A stretch of 63,867 bases of DNA from Jatrophihabitans sp. (GCA_036399055.1 DASWNX010000042.1:1-63867), one strand, 5' to 3'. Counted from the stretch's first letter, positions 47,515-58,195 are shown. Made by a program: numbers and translations. The notes: generated from the letters alone by a model not told the origin.

Positions 47515-49557
47515 ATGCTGAGTCCCGCTTTTGCTCGTCGTCGCACCGCGACCTTGGCCGCTGCGCTCGGTATGGCGGCGTCGGCCGTCACCGGAATCGC
47601 GCTCACCACTGGTCCGGCTACTGCGGCGCCGAGTCCCAAGGCGTCACCGAGCGTGCTGGCCGCGCAATCGGCGGCCAGCCTGGTCGCCTCGCGGGCGGCC
47701 GCCCTGCACGCCAGCAGCAACGACGCTTTCATCCAGCATTCGGTGATCTCTACCCGCGAGGGCTTGCAGTACGTGCCCTATGACCGCACCTATAAGGGGC
47801 TGCCGGTAGTCGGCGGCGACTTCGTGGTGGTCACCGACGCCACCGGTCAGGTGCTGTCGACGTCGGTGGCCCAGGCCAAGGTCATCAACGTAAGCACCGT
47901 CACCACCCACACCGCCGCCCAGGCCGCGGCCGCCGCCCGGGCTCACGCCAAGTACAAGAACCTCGATAAGGTCGCCGGCACCCGCAAGGTGGTCTTTGCC
48001 CTGGGAACGCCGCGGCTGGCCTATGAGACCGTGGTCTCCAGCCACTCGGGCAACACGGCCAGCAAGCTGCATGCGTTCACCGATGCCCACACCGGCGCGC
48101 TGGTGCACTCCTATGACGAGGTGCATGAGGGAACCGGCACCGGCAAGTGGAACGGCCCGAGCCCGCTGACGATCGACACCAGCCACCCGACCAGTACCAC
48201 CTGGACGATGACCGACCCGATCCGCTCGGGCATCTCTTGCCGCAACTTTTCCGGCGGAGCGGTGCTCTCGGGCAGCGATGACGTGTGGGGCAACGGCGTC
48301 GGCACCCGCATCGAGACCGGTTGCGTGGACGCCTTGTACAGCGTGCAAAAACAGTGGAGCATGCTGTCGTCCTGGCTTGGCCGTAACGGCATCGACGGCT
48401 CCGGCGCCGGCCTGCCGATCTACGTGGGCCTCAACGAGAACAACGCCTACTACTACCACGGCACCAGGGTTGAGATAGGCCGCAACCCCTCCGGCGAATG
48501 GGTGTCCTCACTCGACATAGTCGGCCATGAGTTCGGCCACGCCCTCGACGACTTCACCCCCGGCGGCATGGGCTCCAGTCAGGTCAAGGAGTTCACCGGT
48601 GACGTCCTCGGCACGATGACCGAGTTCTACGCCAACCAGTCCGCCGCCTACGACCCGCCGGACTACACCATCGGCGAAGAGGTCAACCTGGTCGGCAACG
48701 GCCCGATCCGCAACATGTACAACCCGTCACTGGCCGGCCACCCGAACTGCTACTCCAGCTCCATCCCCACCACCGCGACCCACGCCGCCGCCGGCCCGGG
48801 CAACCACTGGTTCTACCTGCTCGCCGAAGGCACCAACCCCGCCAACGGCCAGCCGACCAGCACCACCTGCAACGGCTCCACCGGCTTGGTCGGCATCGGC
48901 ATCCAGACCGCCGGCAAGATCTTCTACCACGCCATGCTGGCTAAGACCACCAACATGACCTACCTCCAGTACCGCACCGCCACCCTCAACGCCGCCATGA
49001 ACCTCTCCCCCGGCAGCTGCGCCAACTTCAACAAGGTCAAGGCGGCCTGGGACGCCGTCAGCGTCCCAGCCCAAACCGCAGACCCCACCTGCAGCGCCAA
49101 CGTGGCGGTCAATGGCGGGTTCGAGGATGGTCCGAGTCCGTGGACGATGATGCCGGGCACGGGCACCAACTATCTCGCTTACCAATCCGGTCAGGTCTGG
49201 GGCGAGTCGGCCCGCAGCGGGCAGTACTATGCCGCGACCAACGCCGCCCAGGACGGCGGCGGCATCTATCAGGACCTGCCGGTGTCGACGGTGGCCGGCG
49301 ATGTGTACTGCGGCTCGGCCTGGGTGCGCACCCAATACCCCGAGACCGGGGCGAGCGGAACGTTCGTGCTCTGGTTGCTAGGTGGCGATTCCACCGAGAA
49401 CGGCAACGTCAAATTCAACAGCCTGGGTAACGGCGCCGACTGGCGGCAGGTGCAAACCTGCGTGACGGCCACCACCAGCCACCACCTGTTGCGCATCCAG
49501 TTCTACCCGGACCCCTACAACCCCACCCTCGAAATCGACGACGTCGACGTGCGCTGA
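47515..49557 (+). CDS. Secreted M4 (thermolysin-family) metalloprotease with C-terminal jelly-roll domain
   Basis: A 680-residue exported zinc protease. The signal peptide spans about residues 1-37 (basic ARRRTATLAA, hydrophobic core, ATAAP cleavage region). A propeptide of the FTP/PepSY kind follows, with YDRTYKGLPVVGGDFVV. The catalytic domain has HEFGH at 338-342 in DIVGHEFGHALDD and KEFTGDVLGTMTEFY where the third zinc ligand lies. Residues about 526-680 form a beta-rich domain (NGGFEDGPSPW ... LEIDDVDVR) like carbohydrate- or cell-wall-binding modules. ATG 47515 is chosen from GGAGG at 47504. It lies between the cyclophilin gene with a relA remnant and intact relA, so it is probably an insertion. 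Confidence 0.95.
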   Translation: MLSPAFARRRTATLAAALGMAASAVTGIALTTGPATAAPSPKASPSVLAAQSAASLVASRAAALHASSNDAFIQHSVISTREGLQYVPYDRTYKGLPVVGGDFVVVTDATGQVLSTSVAQAKVINVSTVTTHTAAQAAAAARAHAKYKNLDKVAGTRKVVFALGTPRLAYETVVSSHSGNTASKLHAFTDAHTGALVHSYDEVHEGTGTGKWNGPSPLTIDTSHPTSTTWTMTDPIRSGISCRNFSGGAVLSGSDDVWGNGVGTRIETGCVDALYSVQKQWSMLSSWLGRNGIDGSGAGLPIYVGLNENNAYYYHGTRVEIGRNPSGEWVSSLDIVGHEFGHALDDFTPGGMGSSQVKEFTGDVLGTMTEFYANQSAAYDPPDYTIGEEVNLVGNGPIRNMYNPSLAGHPNCYSSSIPTTATHAAAGPGNHWFYLLAEGTNPANGQPTSTTCNGSTGLVGIGIQTAGKIFYHAMLAKTTNMTYLQYRTATLNAAMNLSPGSCANFNKVKAAWDAVSVPAQTADPTCSANVAVNGGFEDGPSPWTMMPGTGTNYLAYQSGQVWGESARSGQYYAATNAAQDGGGIYQDLPVSTVAGDVYCGSAWVRTQYPETGASGTFVLWLLGGDSTENGNVKFNSLGNGADWRQVQTCVTATTSHHLLRIQFYPDPYNPTLEIDDVDVR

Positions 49558-49579
49558 CTTTCTCTTGGACCAGTCACGC

Positions 49580-49623
49580 TGGCCCAGCGGTCTTGACCAC
49601 GTGCGTCCAAGACCGCTGGGCCA
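49580..49623. terminator. Strong bidirectional hairpin between the M4 protease and relA
   Basis: TGGCCCAGCGGTCTTG (49580-49595) and its perfect complement (49608-49623) form a 16-bp stem with a 12-base loop, 22 bp after the protease stop and between two convergent genes. No T-tract follows, but stem length makes a terminator likely. Confidence 0.75.
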
Positions 49624-49766
49624 CCAGGTTGTCCGGCCGCAGCGTCGGCCCGCTTGACCGAGATACCGCACTTTCCTCGGTCAGCCGACCGATGTGTCCC
49701 GGCACATGCCGGCCACGCTGCTGAGACATTCAGCCCCCGCGAGGACTCATCCTCGCCGTCGCGTTC

Positions 49767-52607
49767 TCAGTTGGCCGCGTGCACCCGGTAGACGTCGTAG
49801 ACGCCCTCGACGCCGCGCACCGTGCGCAGCAGGTTGTCCAGGTGCTTGGCCTCGGCCAGCTCGAAGGTGAACCGGCACACCGCCACCCGGTCCCGGTTGG
49901 TGGTCACCGAGGCGGACAGGATGTTCACCCGCTCGTCGGACAGCACCCGGGAGACGTCGGAGAGCAACCGGTGCCGGTCCAGGGCCTCGATCTGGATCGA
50001 GACGACGAAGACCGAGTCCGCCGAGGGCGCCCACTCGACCTCGACCAGCCGGTCCCGCTGCTCCTCCAGTGACCCGGCGTTGGTGCAGCTGCGCCGGTGC
50101 ACCGACACGCCGCCGCCACGGGTGATGAATCCGAGGATCTCATCGCCGGGCACCGGGGTGCAGCAGCGGGCCAGCTTCACCCAGACGTCGGTCATCCCCG
50201 ACACCATCACACCGGCGTCACCGCCGGAGCGCCGCGGCGTGGTCGTCTTGGTGGCGGTCTGCATCGGGATGGCGGTCTCGGCCAGGTCCTCAGTGGCGCC
50301 TTCGACCCCGCCGAGCGAGGCGACCAGCTTCTGCACGATCGACTGGGCCGAGACATGGCCCTCGCCGATCGTCACGTAGAGCGCGGTCACGTCGGCCAGG
50401 TGCATGTCGCGGGCGATGGTGACCAACTGGTCACCGCCGAGCAAGCGCTGCATCGGCAACGAGGACTTGCGCATCGCGCGGGTCAGCGCGGTCTTGCCGG
50501 CCTCCACCGCGTCCTCGCGGCGCTCCTTGGCAAACCACTGCCGGATCTTGGTCTTGGCCCGGGGCGAGGCGACGAAGGCCAGCCAGTCACGCGAGGGCCC
50601 CGCGGTCTCGGACTTGGAGGTGAAGATCTCGACGGTCTCGCCGTGGTCGAGCTTGGTCTCCAGCGCCACCAGCTTGCCGTTCACCCGGGCGCCGATGCAA
50701 CGGTGCCCGACGTCGGTGTGCACCGCGTAGGCGAAGTCGACCGGCGTGGAGCCGGCCGGCAGGCCGAACACGTCACCCTTGGGCGTGAAGACGTAGACCT
50801 CGCCGGTGCCGAGGTCAAAGCGCAGGGTGTCCAGGAACTCGCCGGGCTCCTGGGCCTCACGCTGCCAGTCCAGCAGTTGACGCAGCCAGACCATCTCATC
50901 GCTCACGGAGGCCGGAGTGGCGGTGGCGACGCCGACCTCCTTGTACTTCCAGTGCGCCGCGATCCCGAACTCGGCCGTCCGGTGCATGGCGTGGGTGCGG
51001 ATCTGCAGCTCGACCGGCTTGCCGCCGGGGCCGATCACGGTGGTGTGCAGCGACTGGTACATGTTGAACTTCGGCATCGCGATGAAGTCCTTGAACCGGC
51101 CCGGCACCGGCTGCCAGTTGGCGTGGATCACCCCGAGGGCGCCGTAGCAGTCGCGTTCGGACTCCACCAGGACCCGGATGCCGACCAGGTCGTATATGTC
51201 GGTGAACTCCCGGCCACGCACGATCATCTTCTGATAGATCGAGTAGTAGTGCTTGGGACGGCCGTAGACGGTGGCCTTGATGCCGCCTGCTTTGAGGTCG
51301 CGGTTGACCCGCTCGATGACGTCGTTGAGGTAGACGTCGCGCTGCGGCGCCCGGTCGGCGACCAGCCGGACGATCTCGTCGTAGCGCTTGGGGTAGAGGG
51401 TGGCGAACGCCAGGTCTTCCAGTTCCCACTTGACGGTGTTCATGCCGAGGCGGTGCGCCAGCGGAGCGAGCACTTCCAGCGTCTCGCGGGCCTTGCGCTC
51501 CTGCTTGGCCGGCGGCAGGAACCGCAGCGTGCGCATGTTGTGCAACCGGTCGGCCAGCTTGATCACCAGCACCCGGGGATCGCGGGCCATCGCCACGATC
51601 ATCTTGCGGATCGTCTCGGCCTCGGCCGCATCGCCGTACTTGACCTTGTCGAGCTTGGTGACGCCCTCGACCAGGTGCGCGATCTCGGCGCCGAACTCGA
51701 CGGTCAGCGCCGGGATCGTCATCCCGGTGTCCTCGACGGTGTCGTGCAGCAAAGCCGCCACCAAGGTGGTGGTGTCCATGCCCAGCTCGGCCAGGATGGT
51801 GGCCACCGCTAGCGGATGGGTGATGTAGGCGTCGCCGGACTTGCGCAGCTGGCCGCGGTGGCATTCCTCGGCCAGGTCGTAACCACGCTGCAGCAGCCGG
51901 GCGTCGACCTTGGGGTGCGCGGCCCGGTGCACCGCCAGCAACGGCTCCAGCACCGGCTTGACCGCGCTCTGGCGGGGGGTGGTGACCAGCCGGCGCGCGA
52001 TCCGGTCCCGCACCCGGCGGCGGTGGGCGCCGTTGGCCACCTCGGTCGGCGACGCGGCGACGGGTTCGGTGACCATGGGATGCGCTGCCCACCCGGTGGC
52101 CGCCGGGGCGCCGGAAGGGGGTGCGGCCGGCGTGGGCGCGGCCGGGTGCGCCGGGGCGCCGGCGCCCGGTGGGCCGGCATGTCGAGGCGAGCCCACCACC
52201 GGTGCGGCGGCTCGCGCAGTGGCCGGCGCCGCTGACGGCGCTGCGGACTGCGCCGGCGTCGACTGCGCGGGCGTCGACTGTCCGGCCGCCGGCGGTGCTG
52301 GCGTCGACTGCGCGGGCGTCGACTGTCCGGCCGCCGGCGGTGCTGTCCTGCCTGCGCCGTCCCTGCTGATGACCGCTGCGCCGGCCCGGTGGGTGGCGCG
52401 CGTCCTCACCGCGCCGGACGCCGTGGCGGGCGGCTGCGCCGGCGGATTCGCCGCGCTCGGGCTCGCGCTTGGCGCGATCGGGCGCTGAGCGAGCCCGCTG
52501 CCGGAGAGTGGGGTGCCGGCGGCCGATGGGTTCGAGGGCGCGATGGCAGCCGCCGCCGAGTCACCGGTGGCCCCTGGGTCTGCCTCGGTGGTCAGGGAAA
52601 CCTCCAT
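49767..52607 (-). CDS. relA: Bifunctional (p)ppGpp synthetase/hydrolase RelA/SpoT
   Basis: Stringent-response enzyme. The 946-residue protein has a long Ala/Pro/Ser-rich N-terminus (about 200 residues, containing a perfect 45-bp repeat), then an HD hydrolase domain with [12 protein letters not shown] near residue 284, a synthetase domain ([38 protein letters not shown]), a TGS domain ([35 protein letters not shown]), and a C-terminal ACT domain. HD residues are intact, so both activities are expected. The start is uncertain: ATG 52607 includes the low-complexity region; an ATG at 52076 would omit most of it. It follows apt, as is usual. Confidence 0.95.
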   Translation of the reverse strand: MEVSLTTEADPGATGDSAAAAIAPSNPSAAGTPLSGSGLAQRPIAPSASPSAANPPAQPPATASGAVRTRATHRAGAAVISRDGAGRTAPPAAGQSTPAQSTPAPPAAGQSTPAQSTPAQSAAPSAAPATARAAAPVVGSPRHAGPPGAGAPAHPAAPTPAAPPSGAPAATGWAAHPMVTEPVAASPTEVANGAHRRRVRDRIARRLVTTPRQSAVKPVLEPLLAVHRAAHPKVDARLLQRGYDLAEECHRGQLRKSGDAYITHPLAVATILAELGMDTTTLVAALLHDTVEDTGMTIPALTVEFGAEIAHLVEGVTKLDKVKYGDAAEAETIRKMIVAMARDPRVLVIKLADRLHNMRTLRFLPPAKQERKARETLEVLAPLAHRLGMNTVKWELEDLAFATLYPKRYDEIVRLVADRAPQRDVYLNDVIERVNRDLKAGGIKATVYGRPKHYYSIYQKMIVRGREFTDIYDLVGIRVLVESERDCYGALGVIHANWQPVPGRFKDFIAMPKFNMYQSLHTTVIGPGGKPVELQIRTHAMHRTAEFGIAAHWKYKEVGVATATPASVSDEMVWLRQLLDWQREAQEPGEFLDTLRFDLGTGEVYVFTPKGDVFGLPAGSTPVDFAYAVHTDVGHRCIGARVNGKLVALETKLDHGETVEIFTSKSETAGPSRDWLAFVASPRAKTKIRQWFAKERREDAVEAGKTALTRAMRKSSLPMQRLLGGDQLVTIARDMHLADVTALYVTIGEGHVSAQSIVQKLVASLGGVEGATEDLAETAIPMQTATKTTTPRRSGGDAGVMVSGMTDVWVKLARCCTPVPGDEILGFITRGGGVSVHRRSCTNAGSLEEQRDRLVEVEWAPSADSVFVVSIQIEALDRHRLLSDVSRVLSDERVNILSASVTTNRDRVAVCRFTFELAEAKHLDNLLRTVRGVEGVYDVYRVHAAN
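52256..52345. repeat. Perfect 45-bp tandem duplication in the relA N-terminus
   Basis: Two identical 45-bp copies, 52256-52300 and 52301-52345, in frame. On the minus strand they encode the 15-residue unit [15 protein letters not shown]-type sequence. Identity at every base implies a recent event. Confidence 0.92.
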
Positions 52608-52682
52608 GGCTGAGCCGAAATCGTTACCGGGTCCAGTCTAGGCCCGACCGGCGCCGATTGCCGATCCGGTCCGGTGGGTTCA

Positions 52683-53228
52683 TCAGAGCCGCAGCAGGGC
52701 GGTCAGCTCGTGCCCGGCGAGCCTGGCCCGGCCGGCCAGGAACTCCAACTCGATGAGCACCCCGATGCCGGTCACGGTCGCGCCGGCCCGGGACAGCAGC
52801 TCCAAGGAAGCCGCCAGGGTGCCGCCGGTGGCCAGCACGTCGTCCACCACGTACACCCGCTTGCCCTCCAGCAGCCCCACCGGCACCTCGATCTCGGCGC
52901 TGCCGTACTCAAGCTCATAGCGGGCGCTGACCGTCGGCGGCGGCAGCTTGCCTGCCTTGCGGATCGGGACCACGCCGGCGTCCACCGCGCGAGCCAGCGC
53001 GGCCGCCACCACGAAGCCCCGGGCCTCGACACCGGCGATCAGGTCGGACTCGTAGGCCGCGGGCAGCTCGGCGAACTCGTCTATGCACGCGCCGAACGCG
53101 GCCGCGTCGGCCAGTAACGGCATGATGTCCTTGAACAGCACGCCTGGTTGGGGAAAGTCCTGCACGTCCCTCAACCGACTGGCGATGATCTCGCTGATCG
53201 CCGGTCGGGCGCCGGCCGGTGAGGTCAC
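52683..53228 (-). CDS. apt: Adenine phosphoribosyltransferase
   Basis: Salvages adenine to AMP with PRPP. The 181-residue type I PRTase has the start VQDFPQPGVLFKDIMPLLAD, GVEARGFVVAAALARAV, KLPPPTVSARYELEYGSAEIEV and the PRPP loop RVYVVDDVLATGGTLAAS. Length is typical. GTG 53228 overlaps the secF stop by four bases, so it belongs to the secD-secF-apt unit. Confidence 0.96.
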   Translation of the reverse strand: MTSPAGARPAISEIIASRLRDVQDFPQPGVLFKDIMPLLADAAAFGACIDEFAELPAAYESDLIAGVEARGFVVAAALARAVDAGVVPIRKAGKLPPPTVSARYELEYGSAEIEVPVGLLEGKRVYVVDDVLATGGTLAASLELLSRAGATVTGIGVLIELEFLAGRARLAGHELTALLRL

Positions 53229-54325
53229 GGACGCTTGCGAGCGGGCCGGGTCGCCGGGCGGGCGCCGGGTCGGGGGGCCGGCGCGGGGGCGCCCCGCCGA
53301 ATCGCCGGAGCGGCGGCGCCGACCACAGCCGGCTCCTCAGCAGCCACCCGGGCCGAAGCCCGCTTGGCCTGGACCCGCTTGGCCAGGGCCCGGTGCTGCG
53401 GGTCCCGCTCCACGAGGTCGACCACCACCGGCGTGGCCAGGAACAGCGAGGAGTACATCCCGACCGTCAGCCCGATGAACAGGATCAGCGCGAGGTCCTT
53501 GATGGTGCCGACCCCGAGCATGCCGGCGCCGACGAACAGCAGCCCGCCCACCGGCAGCAGTGAGATCACCGAGGTGTTGACCGAGCGCATCAAGGTCTGG
53601 TTCACCGCGCGGTTGGCGGCCGTGGCGTAGGTCTCGCGCCCGGTCGACAGCAGGTCCCGGGTGTTCTCGGCGACCTTGTCGAACACGACCACGGTGTCAT
53701 ACAGCGAGAATCCGAGGATGGTCAGCAGACCGACGATGGTGGACGGGGTCAGCTCGAAGCCGACGAGGGAGTAGATGCCCGCTGCCACCACCAGGTCGTG
53801 CAACAGGGCGACCATCGCCCCCATCGCCATCCTCACCTCAAAGCGCAACGCTATGTAGGCGAACACCACCACCAGGAAGACCAGCAGCCCCTGGATGGCC
53901 TTCTTGGTGATCTCGCTTCCCCAGCTGGAGGACACCGAGTCCACCGAGATCCCGTTCTTCGGGTCGACTCCGAGCGTCCTGGCCAGCTCCCGCTGGGTCT
54001 CTGACTGCTCGGCCAGGCTCAGCTCGGCGGTCTTGATCACGATCTGCCGGGTCGCGCCGGAGCCCACTTCCTGGGCCGCGCTCTCGGACGGGTGGCCGGT
54101 CTCCTCAAGCGCGCGCTCGACCTGCTGGGTCGTGAGCGAGGTGTTGGAGGCCTTGATCTGGAACTGCGTGCCGCCCTTGAAGTCGATCCCGACGTTGAAG
54201 CCGCGGACGGCCATGCTCAGCACGCAGATGATCAGCAACACCAGCGAGGCGAAGTACCAGCGCTTGCGGGTGCCGATGAAGTTGAAGTTGGTCTCGCCCC
54301 GGTAAAGCCGAGTGAGGATGCTCAT
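53225..54325 (-). CDS. secF: Protein translocase subunit SecF
   Basis: Membrane subunit that, with SecD, uses proton motive force to finish protein export. The 366-residue protein has an N-terminal helix (YFASLVLLIICVLSMAVRGFNVGIDFKGGTQFQI), a small periplasmic-side domain, and a five-helix bundle with SLYDTVVVFDKVAENTR and NQTLMRSVNTSVISLLPVGGLLF. The C-terminus is a basic, Pro/Ala-rich tail of about 60 residues. It overlaps secD by one base and apt by four. Confidence 0.97.
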   Translation of the reverse strand: MSILTRLYRGETNFNFIGTRKRWYFASLVLLIICVLSMAVRGFNVGIDFKGGTQFQIKASNTSLTTQQVERALEETGHPSESAAQEVGSGATRQIVIKTAELSLAEQSETQRELARTLGVDPKNGISVDSVSSSWGSEITKKAIQGLLVFLVVVFAYIALRFEVRMAMGAMVALLHDLVVAAGIYSLVGFELTPSTIVGLLTILGFSLYDTVVVFDKVAENTRDLLSTGRETYATAANRAVNQTLMRSVNTSVISLLPVGGLLFVGAGMLGVGTIKDLALILFIGLTVGMYSSLFLATPVVVDLVERDPQHRALAKRVQAKRASARVAAEEPAVVGAAAPAIRRGAPAPAPRPGARPATRPARKRP

Positions 54326-56466
54326 CAGCTGTCGTCCCGCCCACTCTGGTTGTCGGCTTGTCGTTGCAGGCCTCGTCGAGCCGCGGCGCGCTCGGCCGCG
54401 GTGGCGCCGGTGGCCGTGGTGGCGCCGGTGGCGCCGGTGGCCGGCTTGACGCCTCCGGCCGGCGCCTGGGACCGGCTCGGCCCGGCTTGGGTGGCGGGCA
54501 CGGCCGGCGGTCGGTCCTCGGTCTCCATCGCGGTGGCGGTGCGCGCCGGCTCGGCCGCGCGACGACCGCCGCCCTTGGTCAGGGTCACCGGAGCGGCGCC
54601 CGCTCCGGCCATGGCCAGCTGCGGCTCGGGAAGGTTGCGGGTCGCGATGCCGCCGGAGCGCGCCTGGTCCAGGCCGGTGAACTTGGCCGAGCCGAACGCC
54701 GAGCTACGGGAGAACAGCGACACCAGCGGATGGGTGAAGAGGAACACCACGATCAAGTCGATCACCGTGGACAGGCCGAGGGTGAACGCGAAGCCCTTCA
54801 CCTCACCGGCCGCGAAGTAGTAGAGCGTCGCGGCGGCCAGGAAGGAGACCGTGTCGGCCGACAGGATGGTGCGCCGGGATCGGTCCCACGCCCGCGGAAT
54901 CGCGGTCCGGGCGGTCCTGCCTTCGTGCACCTCGTCCTTTATTCGTTCGAAGAAGACCACGAACGAGTCGGCGGTGATGCCGACCGCCACGATGAAGCCG
55001 GCGATGCCGGCCAGGGTGAGCGTGAACCCGATCTGCTCGCCCAGGATCACCAGCATCGCGTAGGTCAGGCCGCCCGAGACCGCCAGCGAGACGATCGTGA
55101 CCAGTCCCAGCGCCCGGTAGTAGAGCAGCGAGTAGATCACCACCAGGAACAGCCCGATCCCGCCCGCGAGCAGGCCGGCCTTCATCTGGTCGGTGCCCAG
55201 CGTCGGCGAGATCGAGGTGGCGGACTGCTGGACGAAGTTCAGCGGCAGCGCGCCGTACTTCAGCGAGTTGGCCAGGTTGGTCGCCGAGGTCTCATCGAAG
55301 TTGCCGCTGATCTCGGTGGTGCCGGCGATGGTGCTCTGGATGGTGGAGGCGACGATCACCTTGGTGTCGAGGGTGTCGGCGACCTGGTTGCCGATGTCGT
55401 TGGGGCTGACCGTCACGTTGTGCTTGGCGGTGTAGGCAGCCCAGGCCGCCTGGCCCTTGGGCTTGAGGTCCAGGCTGACCGTCCAGCTCAGCTGGCCCTG
55501 GGTGGTGCCCGGGGCCTGGGCGGCCGCGGTCTTGACCTCGGTGCCGGCCACGATCACCGGGCCGAGCAGGTACTTGGTCTGGTTGGCCTCGTCGCAGGTG
55601 ATCACCGGCTTGGCCGGCACGTCCAACGGCTTGGTGGTGTCGTTGCAGGGCCAAGCGTCGATGGCGGCCCTGAGCTTGGCCTGCTTGTCGGCAGGCAGCG
55701 CGGCGAGGGCCTGCGGGGTGACCGGCGGGGTGAAGCCGAGCTGCTTCCACTGGTCGACCGGCGCGGTCGGGTCTGCCGGGGCGGCGCCGGACCCGGACGG
55801 CGACGGCGCGGCCGATCCGCTCGGCGACGCCTGGGAGGACGGGGTGGCCGAGGGCGCCGACGCGGTGGCCGAGGGCGCCGGTGAGGTGGTGGCGGCGGCG
55901 CGCGGCACGATCCGGCCGCGCGGCGAGGGCGAGGTGGAGGCCGAGCCTGATCCGGCCGGCTTGGCGGTGGTGCTGGGCTTGGCGGTGGTGCTGGGCTTGG
56001 CGCTGCCGCTCGGGGCGGCGCTGCCGGAGGCCGACGCCGACGGGGTGGCCGAGCCGGAGCCCGACGGCGGGGTCGCGGGGGCGGCCGGAACCGGCTCCAT
56101 CAACAGCGGGCGCATCTGCAGCAAGGCGGTGCCGCCGACGTCTTTGATGTCATTGGCGCCGGCGCCGGGCACCGAGACCACGATGCGGTCGCTGCCCTGG
56201 GTGACCACCTCGGCTGACGAGACGCCCAACCCGTTGACGCGGTTGGAGATGATCTGGCGCGCCTGGTCCATCGACGCCTTGGTCGGGGGTTTGCCGTTGG
56301 TGGTCTGCGCCTTCAGGATGACCTGCGCGCCGCCCTCCAGGTCGAGCCCCAGCTTGGGCGTGCGGGGCTGGTTGGGCAGGAAGACGACGCCGTAAAGGAC
56401 GACGAACAAACCCAGGAGCACTGCGAAATAACGCCCGACGCGCAGCGTTCCGGCCGATGGTGCCAC
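54325..56466 (-). CDS. secD: Protein translocase subunit SecD
   Basis: Partner of SecF in the accessory export complex. From GTG 56466 it has 713 residues: a first membrane helix (YFAVLLGLFVVLYGVVFLP), the KLGLDLEGGAQVILKAQ segment, P1 domain, and a C-terminal membrane bundle with GIAGFIVAVGITADSFVVFFERIKDEVHEGR. Between them is a Ser/Ala/Pro/Thr-rich stretch of about 120 residues, unusually long. GAGGAG at 56477-56482, ten bases upstream of the GTG, supports that start; an ATG at 56496 is also in frame. It follows yajC by 155 bp. Confidence 0.95.
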   Translation of the reverse strand: MAPSAGTLRVGRYFAVLLGLFVVLYGVVFLPNQPRTPKLGLDLEGGAQVILKAQTTNGKPPTKASMDQARQIISNRVNGLGVSSAEVVTQGSDRIVVSVPGAGANDIKDVGGTALLQMRPLLMEPVPAAPATPPSGSGSATPSASASGSAAPSGSAKPSTTAKPSTTAKPAGSGSASTSPSPRGRIVPRAAATTSPAPSATASAPSATPSSQASPSGSAAPSPSGSGAAPADPTAPVDQWKQLGFTPPVTPQALAALPADKQAKLRAAIDAWPCNDTTKPLDVPAKPVITCDEANQTKYLLGPVIVAGTEVKTAAAQAPGTTQGQLSWTVSLDLKPKGQAAWAAYTAKHNVTVSPNDIGNQVADTLDTKVIVASTIQSTIAGTTEISGNFDETSATNLANSLKYGALPLNFVQQSATSISPTLGTDQMKAGLLAGGIGLFLVVIYSLLYYRALGLVTIVSLAVSGGLTYAMLVILGEQIGFTLTLAGIAGFIVAVGITADSFVVFFERIKDEVHEGRTARTAIPRAWDRSRRTILSADTVSFLAAATLYYFAAGEVKGFAFTLGLSTVIDLIVVFLFTHPLVSLFSRSSAFGSAKFTGLDQARSGGIATRNLPEPQLAMAGAGAAPVTLTKGGGRRAAEPARTATAMETEDRPPAVPATQAGPSRSQAPAGGVKPATGATGATTATGATAAERAAARRGLQRQADNQSGRDDS

Positions 56467-56476
56467 GGAAATTGAT

Positions 56477-56482
56477 CTCCTC
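56477..56482 (-). promoter_or_regulatory. Ribosome binding site of secD
   Basis: GAGGAG on the minus strand, ten bases before GTG 56466, favouring that start over ATG 56496 or 56484. Confidence 0.6.
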
Positions 56483-56621
56483 ATTCGTAACCACACGCCT
56501 GCCGAGCCCCCTCACGGGTGCAGGCGCCTCAGCCGATCACCGGTATTCTCCCCGGTTCCGGACTCGGCCGATAGTATGACCGATCGTCTTGCCGATTGCT
56601 CACCGCGACCGGCATATCGGA

Positions 56622-57020
56622 CTAACTCGGGCTTGCGCCGTCTGCGCCGGGCGTGCGCCGCGGCTCCTTCTTCAACGACGGCCGCGCCGTGGCGCTGGCG
56701 TCTGAGGACCCGCGCTGCTGCTCCTCGGCCCCGACGATCGGCTCGCGGTACTGCTCGGGAAGCTCGCTGACCTCGCGCAGCGCCGCGATCTGCCAGCGCA
56801 CCTCGACCCCGGGCGCGACGGACAGCAGCACGGTGCCGTCGGGGTTGACTGAGACAACCGTCCCGTACAGGCCGGAGGTGGTCATCACGTCGGTCCCGGC
56901 GGTGATCCGTTCCCGGCGGAGGTTGTCCGCCGCCGCGAGCCGCCGCTTGTTGCGGCGGGAGAACATCATCATCGCCAGGAACAGAAGAACCAGCAGGAGC
57001 AGGGGAAAGATCTCGGTCAC
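56622..57020 (-). CDS. yajC: Preprotein translocase subunit YajC
   Basis: Small single-span membrane protein of the Sec accessory complex. The 132-residue product begins VTEIFPLLLLVLLFLAMMMFSRRNKRRLAAADNLRRERITAGTDVMTTSGLYGTVVSVN, the normal YajC form, with DGTVLLSVAPGVEVRWQIAALREV. The C-terminal 40 residues are charged and variable. I chose GTG 57020; a TTG at 57035 adds five residues. It lies between ruvB and secD, the usual order. Confidence 0.93.
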   Translation of the reverse strand: MTEIFPLLLLVLLFLAMMMFSRRNKRRLAAADNLRRERITAGTDVMTTSGLYGTVVSVNPDGTVLLSVAPGVEVRWQIAALREVSELPEQYREPIVGAEEQQRGSSDASATARPSLKKEPRRTPGADGASPS

Positions 57021-57132
57021 TGTGCGAAATCCCAACTAGGTGGAGCCGGCCAGCAGGCGGTCTTGACTGCCTGGACGGCGGACTGAACGGTGAACTCGGA
57101 CAGCATTCGGACAGGGTCTGCCCACTCCAACG

Positions 57133-58167
57133 TCACAGGTCGTCGAAAAGTGTCGCAGAGGCAGCGGTCGGTGGCCGCAGGCCGAGGTGGCGCCAGGCTT
57201 GCGCCGTGGCGACCCGGCCCCGGGGCGTGCGGGCCAGCAGCCCGGCTCGCACCAGAAACGGCTCGGCGACCTCCTGGACCGTCTCGATCTCCTCACCGAC
57301 CGCGACCGCCAGGGTGCTCACGCCGACCGGGCCCCCACCGAAGCGGCGGACCAGCGCGTTCAGCACAGCCTTGTCCAGCCGGTCCAGGCCCATCTCGTCG
57401 ACGTCGTAGACCCTCAGCGCCGCGTGGGCCACCTCGGCGGTGATCAGCCCGTCGGCGCGCACCTCGGCGAAGTCGCGCACCCGGCGCAGGAGCCGGTTGG
57501 CGATCCGGGGGGTGCCCCGGGACCGGCTGGCGATCTCGGCCCCGCCCTCTGGTGTGAGCCGGACGTCGAGCAGCCGGGCGGACCTGCTCAGCACCTGCTC
57601 CAACTCCAACGCCTCGTAGAAGTCCATGTGACCGGTGAAGCCGAACCGGTCCCGCAGCGGGCCGGTCAGCAGGCCGGCGCGGGTGGTGGCGCCGACCAGG
57701 GTGAAGGGCGCCAGCTCCAGCGGAATGGCGGTCGCGCCGGGGCCCTTGCCGACCATCACGTCGACCCGGAAGTCCTCCATCGCCATGTAGAGCAGTTCTT
57801 CGGCCGGGCGCGCGATCCGGTGGATCTCGTCAATGAACAGCACCTCGCCCTCGCCCAGGCTGGTCAGCAGCGCGGCCAGGTCACCGGCTCGCTCGATCGC
57901 CGGGCCGGAGGTCAGCCGGAACGGCGCGCCCAGCTCAGCGGCGATGATCATGGCCAGGCTGGTCTTGCCCAGGCCGGGCGGGCCGGACAGCAGCACGTGA
58001 TCGGGCGGGCGGTTGCGGCGCAGCGCGCTCTCCAGCACCACCTGCAGCTGCTCGCGGACCTTCGGCTGGCCGACGAACTCGGTCAGCTGCCTGGGCCGCA
58101 GGCTGGCCTCGACCTCGGTCTCGTCGACGTCGGGAAACGGTGAGACGACGTCGCGGTCCTCGGTCAT
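57133..58167 (-). CDS. ruvB: Holliday junction branch-migration helicase RuvB
   Basis: AAA+ motor that drives branch migration with RuvA. From ATG 58167 it has 344 residues: [19 protein letters not shown], Walker [12 protein letters not shown], Walker [36 protein letters not shown] with the arginine finger region, and the winged-helix end with [18 protein letters not shown] and [18 protein letters not shown]. Upstream in-frame sequence to 58332 is a ruvA shadow. It lies 28 bp after ruvA. Confidence 0.98.
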   Translation of the reverse strand: MTEDRDVVSPFPDVDETEVEASLRPRQLTEFVGQPKVREQLQVVLESALRRNRPPDHVLLSGPPGLGKTSLAMIIAAELGAPFRLTSGPAIERAGDLAALLTSLGEGEVLFIDEIHRIARPAEELLYMAMEDFRVDVMVGKGPGATAIPLELAPFTLVGATTRAGLLTGPLRDRFGFTGHMDFYEALELEQVLSRSARLLDVRLTPEGGAEIASRSRGTPRIANRLLRRVRDFAEVRADGLITAEVAHAALRVYDVDEMGLDRLDKAVLNALVRRFGGGPVGVSTLAVAVGEEIETVQEVAEPFLVRAGLLARTPRGRVATAQAWRHLGLRPPTAASATLFDDL

Positions 58168-58195
58168 CGGCCGGCACCGCTCGTGGCGCGAGCGC

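Noticed and set aside
50097-51812. Plus-strand open frame of 571 codons opposite relA
   Set aside because: Shadow of relA; its residue mix follows from reading RelA codons in antisense.
54358-55884. Plus-strand open frame of 508 codons opposite secD
   Set aside because: Gly/Arg-rich antisense of the SecD linker and membrane region, with no recognisable domain.
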